Origin: Paenibacillus validus NBRC 15382
GTDB lineage: Bacteria; Bacillota; Bacilli; Paenibacillales; NBRC-103111
DNA length: 64,000 bases
Direction of reading: 5' to 3'
Assembly (NCBI RefSeq): GCF_004000985.1
Contig: NZ_BIMH01000003.1
Span: 161,972-225,971, forward strand
This document shows positions 8,032 to 15,645 of the stretch, piece after piece (positions within the stretch are counted from its first letter, which is position 1; every line of letters starts with the position of its first letter). The notes under the pieces are model-generated. The model was not told where the DNA came from. It saw nothing but the letters and a program-made list of their open reading frames with translations, and made no database searches. Both the position numbers and the translations under genes were made by a program.

Positions 8032-8805
8032 CTAGAGCTGATCAGCCTGTGAATGTTTTTTCGCAGGCGCAAACCAACCGAGAAGGGCGATCGCAACCAA
8101 CACACCATAGAAGATAAGGGTCCAGCCTGTGCTATGCGGGAAATGATGACCTAACACACCAATATCTTCATGGGCCAGGGTAATCACAGCGAGCTTCACA
8201 CCGACCCATGCCACGATCGCGTAAGCCGTGGTCTCCAGTGCTGGCCGCTGAGCAAGCAGCTTTACAAACCAATTAGCCGCGAATTTGATTAGGACGAGCC
8301 CAGCGATTCCACCAAGCACAACAACGATGAATTGTCCTCCGTCCATACCGCCGAAGTCACGAAGCGGTGAGTCCGGGAGACCGAGTGCTAGAGCTACTGC
8401 AGCAAGAATGGAATCAATCGCAAAGGCGAGATCCGCAAGAGCAATTTTTCCTACGGTTGGCCAGAAGCCTTTTCCTGTAGCATCTTTTTTTATGTCCTCG
8501 CGGATGTTCTCGTTTTCCTTGCCGAAACGCGCTTTGATTATGTGCTTTAACCCAAGGTATAGAAGATAAGCTGCTCCAATCGCCTGTATTTGCCAGACGT
8601 TCGCAATAAACGATATCGCAAACAGAGCGGCGAAGCGAAAAACAAAAGCCATAATGATCCCATAATTGATGGCTTTCTTCTTCTGGTCCTCCGGTAAATG
8701 CTTCGCGATAACCGCCAGAACAAGGGCATTATCCGCCGATAGCAAACCTTCCAATCCAATAAGAATCAGTAATGCCCATGCATATTCCAACCAAAGTGAA
8801 TCCAA
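8032..8805 (-). CDS. TerC family integral membrane protein
   Basis: About 257 residues with some seven predicted membrane helices. The TerC signatures are present: GLEGLLSADNALVLAVIAKHLP near the N-terminus and DLAFAIDSILAAVALAL in the middle, with acidic residues inside helices as in metal transporters. TerC proteins of the YkoY/YceF type are linked to Mn2+ export and to metallation of exoenzymes in Bacillus. The listed start is TTG 8805, eight nt after GAGGAG; GTG 8811 is two codons upstream with poorer spacing. It is the only gene in its cassette, with its own promoter and a possible riboswitch leader. Confidence 0.88.
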   Translation of the reverse strand: MDSLWLEYAWALLILIGLEGLLSADNALVLAVIAKHLPEDQKKKAINYGIIMAFVFRFAALFAISFIANVWQIQAIGAAYLLYLGLKHIIKARFGKENENIREDIKKDATGKGFWPTVGKIALADLAFAIDSILAAVALALGLPDSPLRDFGGMDGGQFIVVVLGGIAGLVLIKFAANWFVKLLAQRPALETTAYAIVAWVGVKLAVITLAHEDIGVLGHHFPHSTGWTLIFYGVLVAIALLGWFAPAKKHSQADQL

Positions 8806-8840
8806 CAGCACTTCTCCTCTCTATGTAAGAATGGTGATGA

Positions 8841-8930
8841 CAAAGTTGTCGCTTACAACCTAAGTTCAATAGAGCCTAGGATTTCCCCGTGTTCACGGCT
8901 TTGATTGTACCGTTACTCCTTTTCAATCTC
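8841..8930 (-). promoter_or_regulatory. Possible yybP-ykoY (Mn2+) riboswitch in the TerC leader
   Basis: The transcript leader between the promoter at 8975-9003 and the TerC start is about 160 nt long. It contains AAAGGAGTAACGG near its start and GCGACAACTTT near its end, resembling the conserved AAGGGGAGUAG and GCGACgaGACCUU elements of the yybP-ykoY riboswitch. That riboswitch commonly precedes TerC genes. The match is imperfect and was made by eye. Confidence 0.4.
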
Positions 8931-8974
8931 CTCAAGACCTTGAAGTATATGCCATTTTATTATTAGCTTGTCCG

Positions 8975-9003
8975 ACTATAATATACCACTTTGAAGCTGT
9001 CAA
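8975..9003 (-). promoter_or_regulatory. Sigma-A promoter of the TerC gene
   Basis: Minus strand: TTGACA (9003-8998), 17-bp spacer, TATAGT (8980-8975). Confidence 0.75.
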
Positions 9004-9116
9004 GTAATGTCTCATTTCATTTTATTAATCGTATAAAGAACATTCTAATCAGATCGATGATTCCTACCGTCATTCAATTGAGAGATATCCTGACCTGAAG
9101 CTAAAGAAAAGCAGGA

Positions 9117-9174
9117 AAAAACTTGCCGTTACTTATGATACGGTTCACCGCTCTATCTTTAACGGCAAGTTTTT
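9117..9174. repeat. rlmH-3'-end-like repeat B inside a perfect 15-bp inverted repeat
   Basis: The core 9132-9149 (cttatgatacggttcacc) encodes GEPYHK-stop on the minus strand and is identical to repeat D. It is enclosed by AAAAACTTGCCGTTA (9117-9131) and its exact reverse complement (9160-9174). The right arm and the bases between match repeat C. Confidence 0.75.
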
Positions 9175-9202
9175 GGGTACTGTTTCTAAAATCTTTATAG
9201 TC

Positions 9203-9247
9203 AATAAAAGGGCACCCATTGAAGGCCATTGAAGGTGCCCTTTTATT
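9203..9247 (-). terminator. Intrinsic terminator of the nuclease pseudogene
   Basis: AATAAAAGGGCACC (9203-9216) pairs with GGTGCCCTTTTATT (9234-9247). The loop holds a tandem ATTGAAGGCC/ATTGAAGG. The stop codon of the minus-strand gene lies in the right arm. Confidence 0.7.
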
Positions 9248-10473
9248 ATTGTCTTTGCAAGAAACCAGCAAATTGCGCATGTCTTCTCAATGTAACTTTT
9301 ATTGCGTCCTTTATTGAAGACGGCATGGTTGCTTCTGTTGAAAAAGCCTTTATTTCAATTATTACCTTCGGCTTTTGAGAACCTGGGCGCTTTATGAAAA
9401 TATCAGCCCGTACTGAACTATACCCAGAAGTTAAGGTTTCTTCATAAGTAGCCTCAAGTCCGCTTGTTCTAAACACTCTTGCTATCCTTCTCCCAAGCTG
9501 GGTTGGCTTAGTTGTAACACTTTCATACCAAACCCTTGCTTCTTCAGCCCGTTTGGACTCTCTCTCCTTTAGAGGAGTATACTCATATTCATCCCACTTA
9601 TCAGCTACAACTTGGTAAAAATGAGTTCTCATAAACCTTCCAACATAAGAGTCACCATAAGTACCCTCTGGATTATCTAAGTCATTACAGAGCCTACGAA
9701 GGTCTGCAGCCCGGATAGGTATTATCCTTACGTCAAAATAAAGACGCGTGCGATTCAATTCCTTCAATGGTAGTTGGGCCCGATCCTCGGCATTTAGCTC
9801 TCTATGCCAGGCTTCCCAATTAAGTTTGTAACCTTCACGGGCTTTAGAGAATTGCAAAACGCGCTGGGTTCGTAGAGCATCCGAAACTGGCCACATTAGT
9901 ATTACTTGGTATTCCGATAGATTGTGAATATCAATTAGATTATCAGCGAGACGCACCCCCACTGCCTCCATAGCACTCCCAATGGTATGGTAATCTATGC
10001 TAATTCCCTTTACATCTTCTTCAATAATCTCAAAATCAGCCAGCGACTTGTCACTATTATGGAAACTAAATGTTTCATCTATAATTTTTGGCCATTCATG
10101 CTTATCAGGACCAGTAATAATAAAGCTATCATGTAGTAAAATTCTTCTATTACGCGAAGTTGCATCAACCAGCATTTTCTGAAAATCTAAGCTGGTTGTT
10201 AACCAGATGAAGATAATTGGTATTTGACTTAATTCACCTCGGTCAAAAAGGCTCAAATATTCAACAAACTGCGTTGGGATCTTTCCTTGCCTACGACGTT
10301 TTCTTCGTATTGATCAATAATAGCAATCAACAATTTCCCGACGTTATGATCTCTTTCTACTGCTGGGTTAAACCTTTACCTTGTATAAAATCAATATAGC
10401 AACTTAGTAAATCTATTGCCGCTAAATGGTCGTTCTCATCGTACATTAATGCTTCTTCTGTTATTTCTCTCAT
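9246..10473 (-). pseudogene. PD-(D/E)XK nuclease / ATPase-like gene with two apparent frameshifts
   Basis: The longest open part (10256-9246, 336 residues) ends in a PD-(D/E)XK-like nuclease fold: RADIFIKRPG followed by VIIEIKAFS. Its N-terminal third (PIIFIWLTTSLDFQKML, LLHDSFIITGP) resembles the sensor end of a P-loop ATPase. Upstream, two more frames continue the protein: 10473 to about 10365 starts MREITEEALMYDEN after a good RBS (AGGGGATT), and about 10370-10290 encodes NPAVERDHNVGKLLIAIIDQ, with a Walker-B-like LLIAIID. Joining them needs single-base shifts near 10370 and 10300. No Walker A is visible, so the ancestral protein may also be truncated. A restriction or defence role is inference. 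Confidence 0.6.
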
Positions 10474-10571
10474 AGTCTAATCCCCTTATTTTTCGATTTT
10501 GTAGTGTGGGTGGGGGTTTTCCCTATATATTTAATCAAATAGGCGTCTGCCACATCCTCGTAAGTCTCTGG

Positions 10572-10718
10572 CTACTTTAACGATAGCCGCTCCCAGCGCT
10601 TACGCTCGTACTCCTTCTGCTTATCTTTATTGCCAGGACGCTGCCGCCACTTCCTTGCGTATTCACGGTTGTATTGTCTACGGGCTTCGAGAGCCGCTTG
10701 GTTTAGTTCATTGTTCAA
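10572..10718 (-). CDS. Small basic phage-like protein
   Basis: A 48-residue protein starting with TTG at 10718, preceded by a very strong RBS (AAGGAGGGG). It lies three nt after the stop codon of the upstream gene and its RBS is inside that gene. The sequence is rich in Arg, Lys and Trp (EARRQYNREYARKWRQRPG, EYERKRWERL) and is probably one helix. Short proteins of this look are common in prophages. Function unknown. Confidence 0.6.
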   Translation of the reverse strand: MNNELNQAALEARRQYNREYARKWRQRPGNKDKQKEYERKRWERLSLK

Positions 10719-10720
10719 CC

Positions 10721-11182
10721 TTATTCCCCTCCTTCGAGAATTAGCAACTCTTTCTCCTGTATATCAATCATGCACTGTGTATCTAGTACAGTCTGTTCTG
10801 CATCTTCAACCATTTTAGCCGCCCGTAACTTAGCAACCTGAACCTCTTGGCGTTTCGTTACTAAAATGGTTTTATTGTGCTGTAAAAGGTACCGTAATCT
10901 GACAGCATTTTCTTTCAATATGCCAAGTTTATAAAGTTGGTTATGTCGTTCAGTTACTGATACTTGTTCAGCTAAAGATTCGTAATACTGTACCTGCCTT
11001 TGAAGATCGGCGATTTTAACAGGATTATCAGGGTGCGGTTCCCCCTGTTGTAAGGTATAAATCATATTGCGTAGTTCTCTAACCTTATCCCAATACGATT
11101 CTATTAGTTGTTCAATCTCTTGCAGTTTCCTTTCTTCTTGTTTAATCCGTCCTTCAATTTGTTGCGCTACACTTTTAGCCAT
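10721..11182 (-). CDS. Hypothetical coiled-coil protein
   Basis: 153 residues, nearly all helical and charged. Coiled-coil segments lie at about 5-45 (GRIKQEERKLQEIEQLIESY) and 60-150, with a short break near GEPHPDNPV. There is no signal peptide and no recognisable catalytic motif. It is followed after three nt by the small basic protein gene, so the two form an operon. It resembles small structural or regulatory prophage proteins in composition, but no family is recognised. Confidence 0.6.
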   Translation of the reverse strand: MAKSVAQQIEGRIKQEERKLQEIEQLIESYWDKVRELRNMIYTLQQGEPHPDNPVKIADLQRQVQYYESLAEQVSVTERHNQLYKLGILKENAVRLRYLLQHNKTILVTKRQEVQVAKLRAAKMVEDAEQTVLDTQCMIDIQEKELLILEGGE

Positions 11183-11215
11183 TTTGCTTTGCTTCGCTTC
11201 CTCTCATTTTGAAAA

Positions 11216-11250
11216 TAAAAAAAGCCCATTCCGCAAGGGAAAAAGGCTTG
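11216..11250 (-). terminator. Weak hairpin and T-run
   Basis: On the minus strand AAGCC...GGGCTT can pair around a poorly paired 20-nt loop, followed by TTTTTTTATTTT. It would end transcription of the 11321-12076 gene. Confidence 0.4.
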
Positions 11251-11320
11251 GAAGTTTGAAAGGTTTGGAAGTTTATACTTATAGTTTACAGTCCAATGAT
11301 GATGATGTAAACCGAAGATT

Positions 11321-12076
11321 TTAATTACTACGAATAGAAGGATGCTCCCAATATGAGTTCGCTACGCTTTCGAAATTTTTCTTATCAAAGCTATCCCAGT
11401 TTATTTTAGTTGCTGTTGCCCTGTTCAATTTTATTTTCATTACGGGACTGGATGAAGTATTTCCGTATTTATCTGTCATAGGAAACTCCCACGTAATCGC
11501 CACTTCTTCAACATCAGCTACTTTGAAAAGTTCTTTGAATACCTTTATTGATTCTAATTGCATTCCGCCCTTAATCATATTATTGCTAAGATTGTCGTTT
11601 GCTTGTAGCCTTGTAATTACAATCTTATCCCCATCTTTTTGCGTACCGGCATGATCGTTAACCTGTAAATCAATTATCCTTGCAACCCCTGTATTAGTCT
11701 TTGCACCTATTGCCGTTGTAATGGCAGACCGTACCTGCCCGTCTACTCCTGTTGTTTGAGTGGCTTTGTTTGTTTGGGAAGGTGCGTTTACCGTTTGATT
11801 GCTTAGCCCCGACTCGTCATCACCTATCAATGCAAATACAAAGAAAGCGACAATCGCTAATACAACCAGAATCCCAAAACAACCTAAGCAGCCTTGCAAG
11901 AATTTGTTCCCCTGTGGCTTGGTTGTATTTGAACCACTACTTTTTGTTCCCGATGTGCTTGCTTCTTTACCTGCTGTTGGTTTAGCTGCCGCTTGTACTG
12001 GTGGCTTCTGCTGCGGAACACTACTCCTAACGGGTGATGTAGTTCTTTGTCCCTGACTTGTACGATTTCCTTGCAT
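11321..12076 (-). CDS. Single-pass membrane protein with extracytoplasmic domain, unknown function
   Basis: 251 residues. Residues 1-55 are a Gln/Ser/Thr/Pro-rich, disordered cytoplasmic tail. A short GCLGC cysteine pair precedes one membrane helix (about 60-85, ILVVLAIVAFFVFALIG). The rest (about 90-251) is a predicted alpha/beta extracytoplasmic domain containing VRSAITTAIGAKTNTGVARI and VEEVAITWEFPMTD. No enzyme motif is recognised. RBS AAGGAGAG precedes ATG. It is divergent from the XRE regulator at 12221 and shares with it a 144-nt control region holding a palindrome, so the regulator may control it. Confidence 0.65.
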   Translation of the reverse strand: MQGNRTSQGQRTTSPVRSSVPQQKPPVQAAAKPTAGKEASTSGTKSSGSNTTKPQGNKFLQGCLGCFGILVVLAIVAFFVFALIGDDESGLSNQTVNAPSQTNKATQTTGVDGQVRSAITTAIGAKTNTGVARIIDLQVNDHAGTQKDGDKIVITRLQANDNLSNNMIKGGMQLESIKVFKELFKVADVEEVAITWEFPMTDKYGNTSSSPVMKIKLNRATATKINWDSFDKKNFESVANSYWEHPSIRSN

Positions 12077-12131
12077 ATGTGGCTCTCCTTTTTCGACAAA
12101 TTGTGGCTATCCAAAATTATACACGATTGTG

Positions 12132-12164
12132 ATACTAATAGTATTAAAGATTTTGATACTATAC
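12132..12164. promoter_or_regulatory. Candidate XRE operator
   Basis: ATACTAATAGTAT (12132-12144) is a perfect palindrome around a central base. A related half site GATACTATAC follows at 12155. The pair lies between the divergent genes at 12076 and 12221, as expected of an XRE-repressor operator. Confidence 0.45.
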
Positions 12165-12220
12165 TACTTCTTACTGCAATGCCTGCTGTTGTCTACACTC
12201 AATCATAGAGGTGTATGCCA

Positions 12221-12574
12221 ATGCAGGATATTCTGAAACTTGTAGGTTCAAGGATTAGAGATTACCGCAAGTCGAAAGGATTGTCGCAAGACCAACTTGG
12301 GGAAATGTGTGGCTTTCATTTTTCATATATAGGTGGTGTCGAGCGAGGGGAACGTAATCTATCATTAGAGAACATCGGCAAAATTGCTGTTGCATTAGAT
12401 GTTGAGCCCAAATTGCTTTTTGAGTTTGATGAACCTTTTATACTACCTGTTGCCGAGGAAAAGGAAGCCGCTTTACATGAAGTGCTGGCTATTTTGAAAG
12501 GCAAGGAAGTAAGCCAAATACGCATGAGCAGAAATATACTTGCTGAAATTTTCAATACACTTCCGTATAAATAA
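12221..12574 (+). CDS. XRE family transcriptional regulator
   Basis: 117 residues from ATG 12221 (AGAGGTG lies at proper distance; ATG 12215 is too close). Residues 8-65 are a clear Cro/CI HTH: GSRIRDYRKSKGLSQDQLGE, then the recognition helix HFSYIGGVERGERN, then LSLENIGKIAVALDVEPKLLF. A C-terminal helical tail follows, perhaps for dimerisation. It runs opposite to all other genes of this cassette, as cassette or phage regulators often do. The palindrome at 12132 is its likely target. Confidence 0.85.
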   Translation: MQDILKLVGSRIRDYRKSKGLSQDQLGEMCGFHFSYIGGVERGERNLSLENIGKIAVALDVEPKLLFEFDEPFILPVAEEKEAALHEVLAILKGKEVSQIRMSRNILAEIFNTLPYK

Positions 12575-12627
12575 GAAACAGGCTCAATGAGTGAGCCTGT
12601 TTCTTATTTATGCCTATTATTTCAAAT

Positions 12628-13092
12628 TTACAACCATCCAAATAGCTTAGCTATTGCAAGTCCAGAAGATGAGGTTCTTACCACATCTCCAAACATTCCC
12701 CATGTCTTCTTAGCTCTGTCAAAATTTTTATTTTTAATTGCTTCTTGCAATTGAGTAACATCATTCTGTGCATCCTTTTTCTCTTGAGCCTCAGGAAGAC
12801 CATCAATAAACTTAACTAAATCAGCCATCAAAGCTTGTGATTTCACGAGCGTTTCTTCAGTTACGCCGCTTGTTACATTAGATGTTTGAACTACATCTCG
12901 ACCACCTTGTCCAATATTTCCATTAATATCTCCATTAAAAGTATTACCACTCATATTGTTTGAACTGTTATACACGGTGGCACAACTTCCTTCCTTCAAA
13001 ATAAATATTTGCTGTTGTATACCTAAGCCAACCTTGTTCAAGTCATATAATGATGTTGAACCAGAATAACTGCTATTATCAATGGGTCTCAC
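12628..13092 (-). CDS. Hypothetical protein with a GNTFNGDINGNIG-type strand motif
   Basis: 154 residues, starting with GTG at 13092 that overlaps the stop of the upstream gene by four nt (GTGA), which supports translational coupling. Residues 1-44 are not recognised. Residues 45-72 hold an Asn/Gly-rich stretch (NMSGNTFNGDINGNIG, then GRDVVQTSNV) like the short strand-forming or amyloid-like motifs found ahead of helical domains in some bacterial immune and effector proteins. Residues 80-145 are helical (LVKSQALMADLVKFIDGLP, DVTQLQEAIKNKNFDRAKKT). No catalytic motif. The comparison with immune proteins is an inference from motif appearance. Confidence 0.6.
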   Translation of the reverse strand: MRPIDNSSYSGSTSLYDLNKVGLGIQQQIFILKEGSCATVYNSSNNMSGNTFNGDINGNIGQGGRDVVQTSNVTSGVTEETLVKSQALMADLVKFIDGLPEAQEKKDAQNDVTQLQEAIKNKNFDRAKKTWGMFGDVVRTSSSGLAIAKLFGWL

Positions 13093-13472
13093 GTGCTCGG
13101 GAGTACTGTTAACTTCTTTTTTTTTACGAATTGTAAGTACTCAGATGTAAAATTAAAACCTACCCATATTCTTTCAGGATTCGGAATATAGTCAATTCCA
13201 CATATATGACATCTCCGTTCTATAATCGGCAATTTTTCTGGAGTGTCTACTGAAAAATCACTATCGCCCTCGGGACATTCGACCTCATAATAAACATAAA
13301 TTTTTTTTCTCTTTGTCTTTGCGGCCTCTGTAAATAAATACTCAGAGACAGCCTTTAAATCAGCTATTCCCGTGTATGTGCAAACAAAGTGAGGAGAGAA
13401 AAACTTTTTGTCTTGAACAGCCATTTCCTCTAAAGATTTTTCAAGGATGCCCTCCAATTCAAATTCGTCCAT
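13089..13472 (-). CDS. Hypothetical protein with a CxxC motif
   Basis: About 127 residues from ATG 13472 (AAAGGTGG upstream); GTG 13484 is an alternative. The protein is alpha/beta, with a helical N-terminus (FELEGILEKSLEEMAVQDKK), a Lys/Arg-rich strand region (KTKRKKIYVYYEVECPEGD) and one CHIC motif near residue 103 that could bind half a zinc site. The end WVGFNFTSEYLQFV is aromatic. It is the first of a tightly coupled pair with the gene at 12628, 26 nt or so after the 13511 gene ends, so all three probably form one transcription unit. No family recognised. Confidence 0.6.
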   Translation of the reverse strand: MDEFELEGILEKSLEEMAVQDKKFFSPHFVCTYTGIADLKAVSEYLFTEAAKTKRKKIYVYYEVECPEGDSDFSVDTPEKLPIIERRCHICGIDYIPNPERIWVGFNFTSEYLQFVKKKKLTVLPST

Positions 13473-13510
13473 GCTCTCCACCACCTTTCCCTTATTTACT
13501 TATAATCATT

Positions 13511-14464
13511 CTATGCTCCTTCAACGAATTCTTGATCTTCTTCGGATTCGTCCTTAGGAAATTTTATCTGCAAAATGTGTTCAAAAACATGTCTTATAGC
13601 TTCCTCGCCCACATTTGAGCGAAACCATAGTCCTTCACCTGTGATGACGTATGATATGCTTTCTTCTTCATAACCAAAAGAGTATGGAAACTTGAACACG
13701 AATGTTTTTTTTTTCATCGGTTGATTAGAAAACTCTAACTGATACTGTTCCTGACTTTCCAAATCCTCAACCTGAGTGTTCGCTGTAACTTCTTTTGTGG
13801 CATAAACCCCTTCGGTCATTTTATGCTTGGCAGCACGTAACCGAGCGCCTAATGCCAGTGCTAATTGCCTTGCTTGTTCGTCGTTCAATTTTGTAAGCTT
13901 GTCCCATACTACTTCTTCTTTAATATCCATGATCTCTAGGACAGCTGTTTTAAAAAGATCATTTTGTGATTGATTTGCACGTACTTCTAAAGCAAAGGGC
14001 GAGAAATGTATGACCACGTAGTCCAACACTTGAGGACTTCTAAATACAATTTCATAGTTTTCCAAATATCGTCGTGGAGTGCCTAAGTATGAGAAAGCAA
14101 GCACCATTCGATCTGCAAGTTCATGTGCTCTAATCAACTTTGGTTCATGAGTTAATTCAGGCCGTAATCCACCAGCAAAAATGGCACCAGTATATTTTTT
14201 TACAAGATGGTCTTTAAAATACTCCTTGTTGTGCCAGTCGGCCGAAATTCCGTTAATCATCATGTGAACGTTTACGGCGGTCGCGCCTGCAAACTTAAAC
14301 TCAGAAGCTAACCTTCTACCAACCTCTGGAATTTTACTGGCAATAATCTCAGCCATTTCCTCATTGGAGCTTAATTTTACTTCGCTTTCAAGCCCCTCAT
14401 TTTTTACTATCTGCTTTAACGCTCCGCTCGGCACTTGCATTACTAGTTCATCTTGCAGCCGCAT
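13511..14464 (-). CDS. Hypothetical protein, first gene of the cassette operon
   Basis: About 317 residues from ATG 14464, chosen because AGGGGGA lies nine nt upstream; GTG or ATG codons up to 14485 are less well placed. The sequence is alpha/beta throughout, with helical N-terminal and central parts (NEEMAEIIASKIPEVGRRLASEF, LNDEQARQLALALGARLR) and a strand-rich C-terminal third (KKTFVFKFPYSFGYEEE, YVITGEGLWFRSN). There is no signal peptide, membrane helix or recognised catalytic motif. It is A+T-rich compared with rlmH next door. Together with the next two genes it may form a small conflict or regulatory module. Confidence 0.65.
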   Translation of the reverse strand: MRLQDELVMQVPSGALKQIVKNEGLESEVKLSSNEEMAEIIASKIPEVGRRLASEFKFAGATAVNVHMMINGISADWHNKEYFKDHLVKKYTGAIFAGGLRPELTHEPKLIRAHELADRMVLAFSYLGTPRRYLENYEIVFRSPQVLDYVVIHFSPFALEVRANQSQNDLFKTAVLEIMDIKEEVVWDKLTKLNDEQARQLALALGARLRAAKHKMTEGVYATKEVTANTQVEDLESQEQYQLEFSNQPMKKKTFVFKFPYSFGYEEESISYVITGEGLWFRSNVGEEAIRHVFEHILQIKFPKDESEEDQEFVEGA

Positions 14465-14695
14465 TAACAATGTCCCCCTAATCAATACATTTTATACCAA
14501 TGTATCATGAGGCTCGTTCCCATGCAACGAAATGATTAGTGCTATACACTTTTAATTGTAACATATGGATGAACTATCGTCTTTATCATTTTAAAATCAC
14601 TCACACTTAACGATTTAAGTCCCTTATGTGTACATCTGTTTCTTTGCCGACAGTCATTTTATACGGTATCGTCAATTCAAACCGTTCCTTTACCA

Positions 14696-14716
14696 TCACT
14701 TGTGGTACGGTTCACC
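14696..14716 (-). repeat. rlmH 3' end, repeat A (chromosomal att site)
   Basis: Codons GGT GAA CCG TAC CAC AAG TGA. It differs from repeats B and D by two bases over the 18-bp core (14699-14716). Confidence 0.75.
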
Positions 14717-15175
14717 GCGCGCGATCTTAAACGCGCGATACACTTGCTCCACCAGCACGAGCCGCATCAGCTGGTGGGGCAAGGTCATGCGCCCGAACGA
14801 CAGCTTCAGGTCGGCGCGCGCCAACACCTCGGGGGCTAAGCCCAGCGAGCCCCCGATCACGAACGCCACGTGGCTGCGCCCGTACGTGGCCAGATCCTGC
14901 AGCTGCCGCGAGAGCTCCTCGCTCGACAGCGCACGTCCGTCGATGGCTAGCGCCACGACGAACGCATCGCTGCGCAATTGCGCGAGCAATCGCTCGCCTT
15001 CGCGATGCTTGACCTGCGCCTCTTCGGCGGCGCTCATCGATTCCGGTGCCTTCTCGTCGGGCACCTCCACCAGGTGCATCTTCGCGTAAGGCCCGAGCCG
15101 CTTCACATATTCCGCAATGCCCTGCACCAAGTACGCTTCCTTTAACTTGCCTACGGCCACAATCTGGATGTTCAT
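14696..15175 (-). CDS. rlmH: 23S rRNA (pseudouridine-1915 N3)-methyltransferase RlmH
   Basis: 159 residues, the usual length. RlmH is a SPOUT methyltransferase that forms m3-Psi at 23S rRNA position 1915. Signatures: [16 protein letters not shown] at the start, the SAM-binding loop [29 protein letters not shown], and the invariant C-terminal RGEPYHK. The 3' end of this gene is the SCC attachment site in staphylococci. Here three further copies of the GEPYHK-stop sequence lie downstream, so the gene probably serves as an integration target. The gene is markedly G+C-rich compared with the adjoining cassette. Confidence 0.97.
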   Translation of the reverse strand: MNIQIVAVGKLKEAYLVQGIAEYVKRLGPYAKMHLVEVPDEKAPESMSAAEEAQVKHREGERLLAQLRSDAFVVALAIDGRALSSEELSRQLQDLATYGRSHVAFVIGGSLGLAPEVLARADLKLSFGRMTLPHQLMRLVLVEQVYRAFKIARGEPYHK

Positions 15176-15254
15176 CCGCCTAATCCACCGCTTTCACGTT
15201 TACTATACTTCTAGCTTCCTCGGGTTTTCTAATCTTGTTATCGCTGATTTCCTA

Positions 15255-15370
15255 GGTTGCCCAGTTTACCTGGTATACCTGGTTAGCCTGGTTTTTCCTG
15301 GCCCCCTAGTCTCCTGGTCTCCTGGTCTCCTGGTCTCCTGGTCCCCTGGTCCCCCGGTCTCCTACTTTCC
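15255..15370. repeat. C/T-rich octamer tandem repeat
   Basis: Between rlmH and the CxxH/CxxC gene (15176-15645) no gene is seen. The core is CTCCTGGT repeated four times exactly (15311-15342), then two variants (CCCCTGGT, CCCCCGGT), inside a longer stretch of degenerate CCTGG/CCTAG units. The minus strand is almost pure purine plus CC here. Confidence 0.8.
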
Positions 15371-15645
15371 CTCGTTTTCCCGCTTTTCTCCCTTTCCCGC
15401 TCCCGCCTCACCAACTTCCAGTTCCCTCACTATAACTGCTGCCCCAGCTTCCCTACTCATCCTAATCTCCTCTGCTCTTCCCGGACCCTCCTGCTCTTCC
15501 CACGCTCTTCTTCCTACCCATCACCGCATGCACCTTCATTCCCGCTTCCCGTCTTCCCATGCACCCTGCATCCCAACAGCCCCCAAAAAGTTCCACGTGC
15601 AACAAAAAAGAAGGTCGACCTTCCGACCCTCTCCCCGTAACTTCC

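Noticed and set aside
5323..14716. The four rlmH-like repeats as ordinary transcription terminators or REP elements
   Set aside because: Only B has full dyad symmetry, D has none around the core, and all four keep an in-frame GEPYHK-stop, which terminators or REP sequences would not conserve.
15311..15358. CRISPR-like tandem repeat
   Set aside because: Eight-base units with no spacers; a simple tandem repeat.
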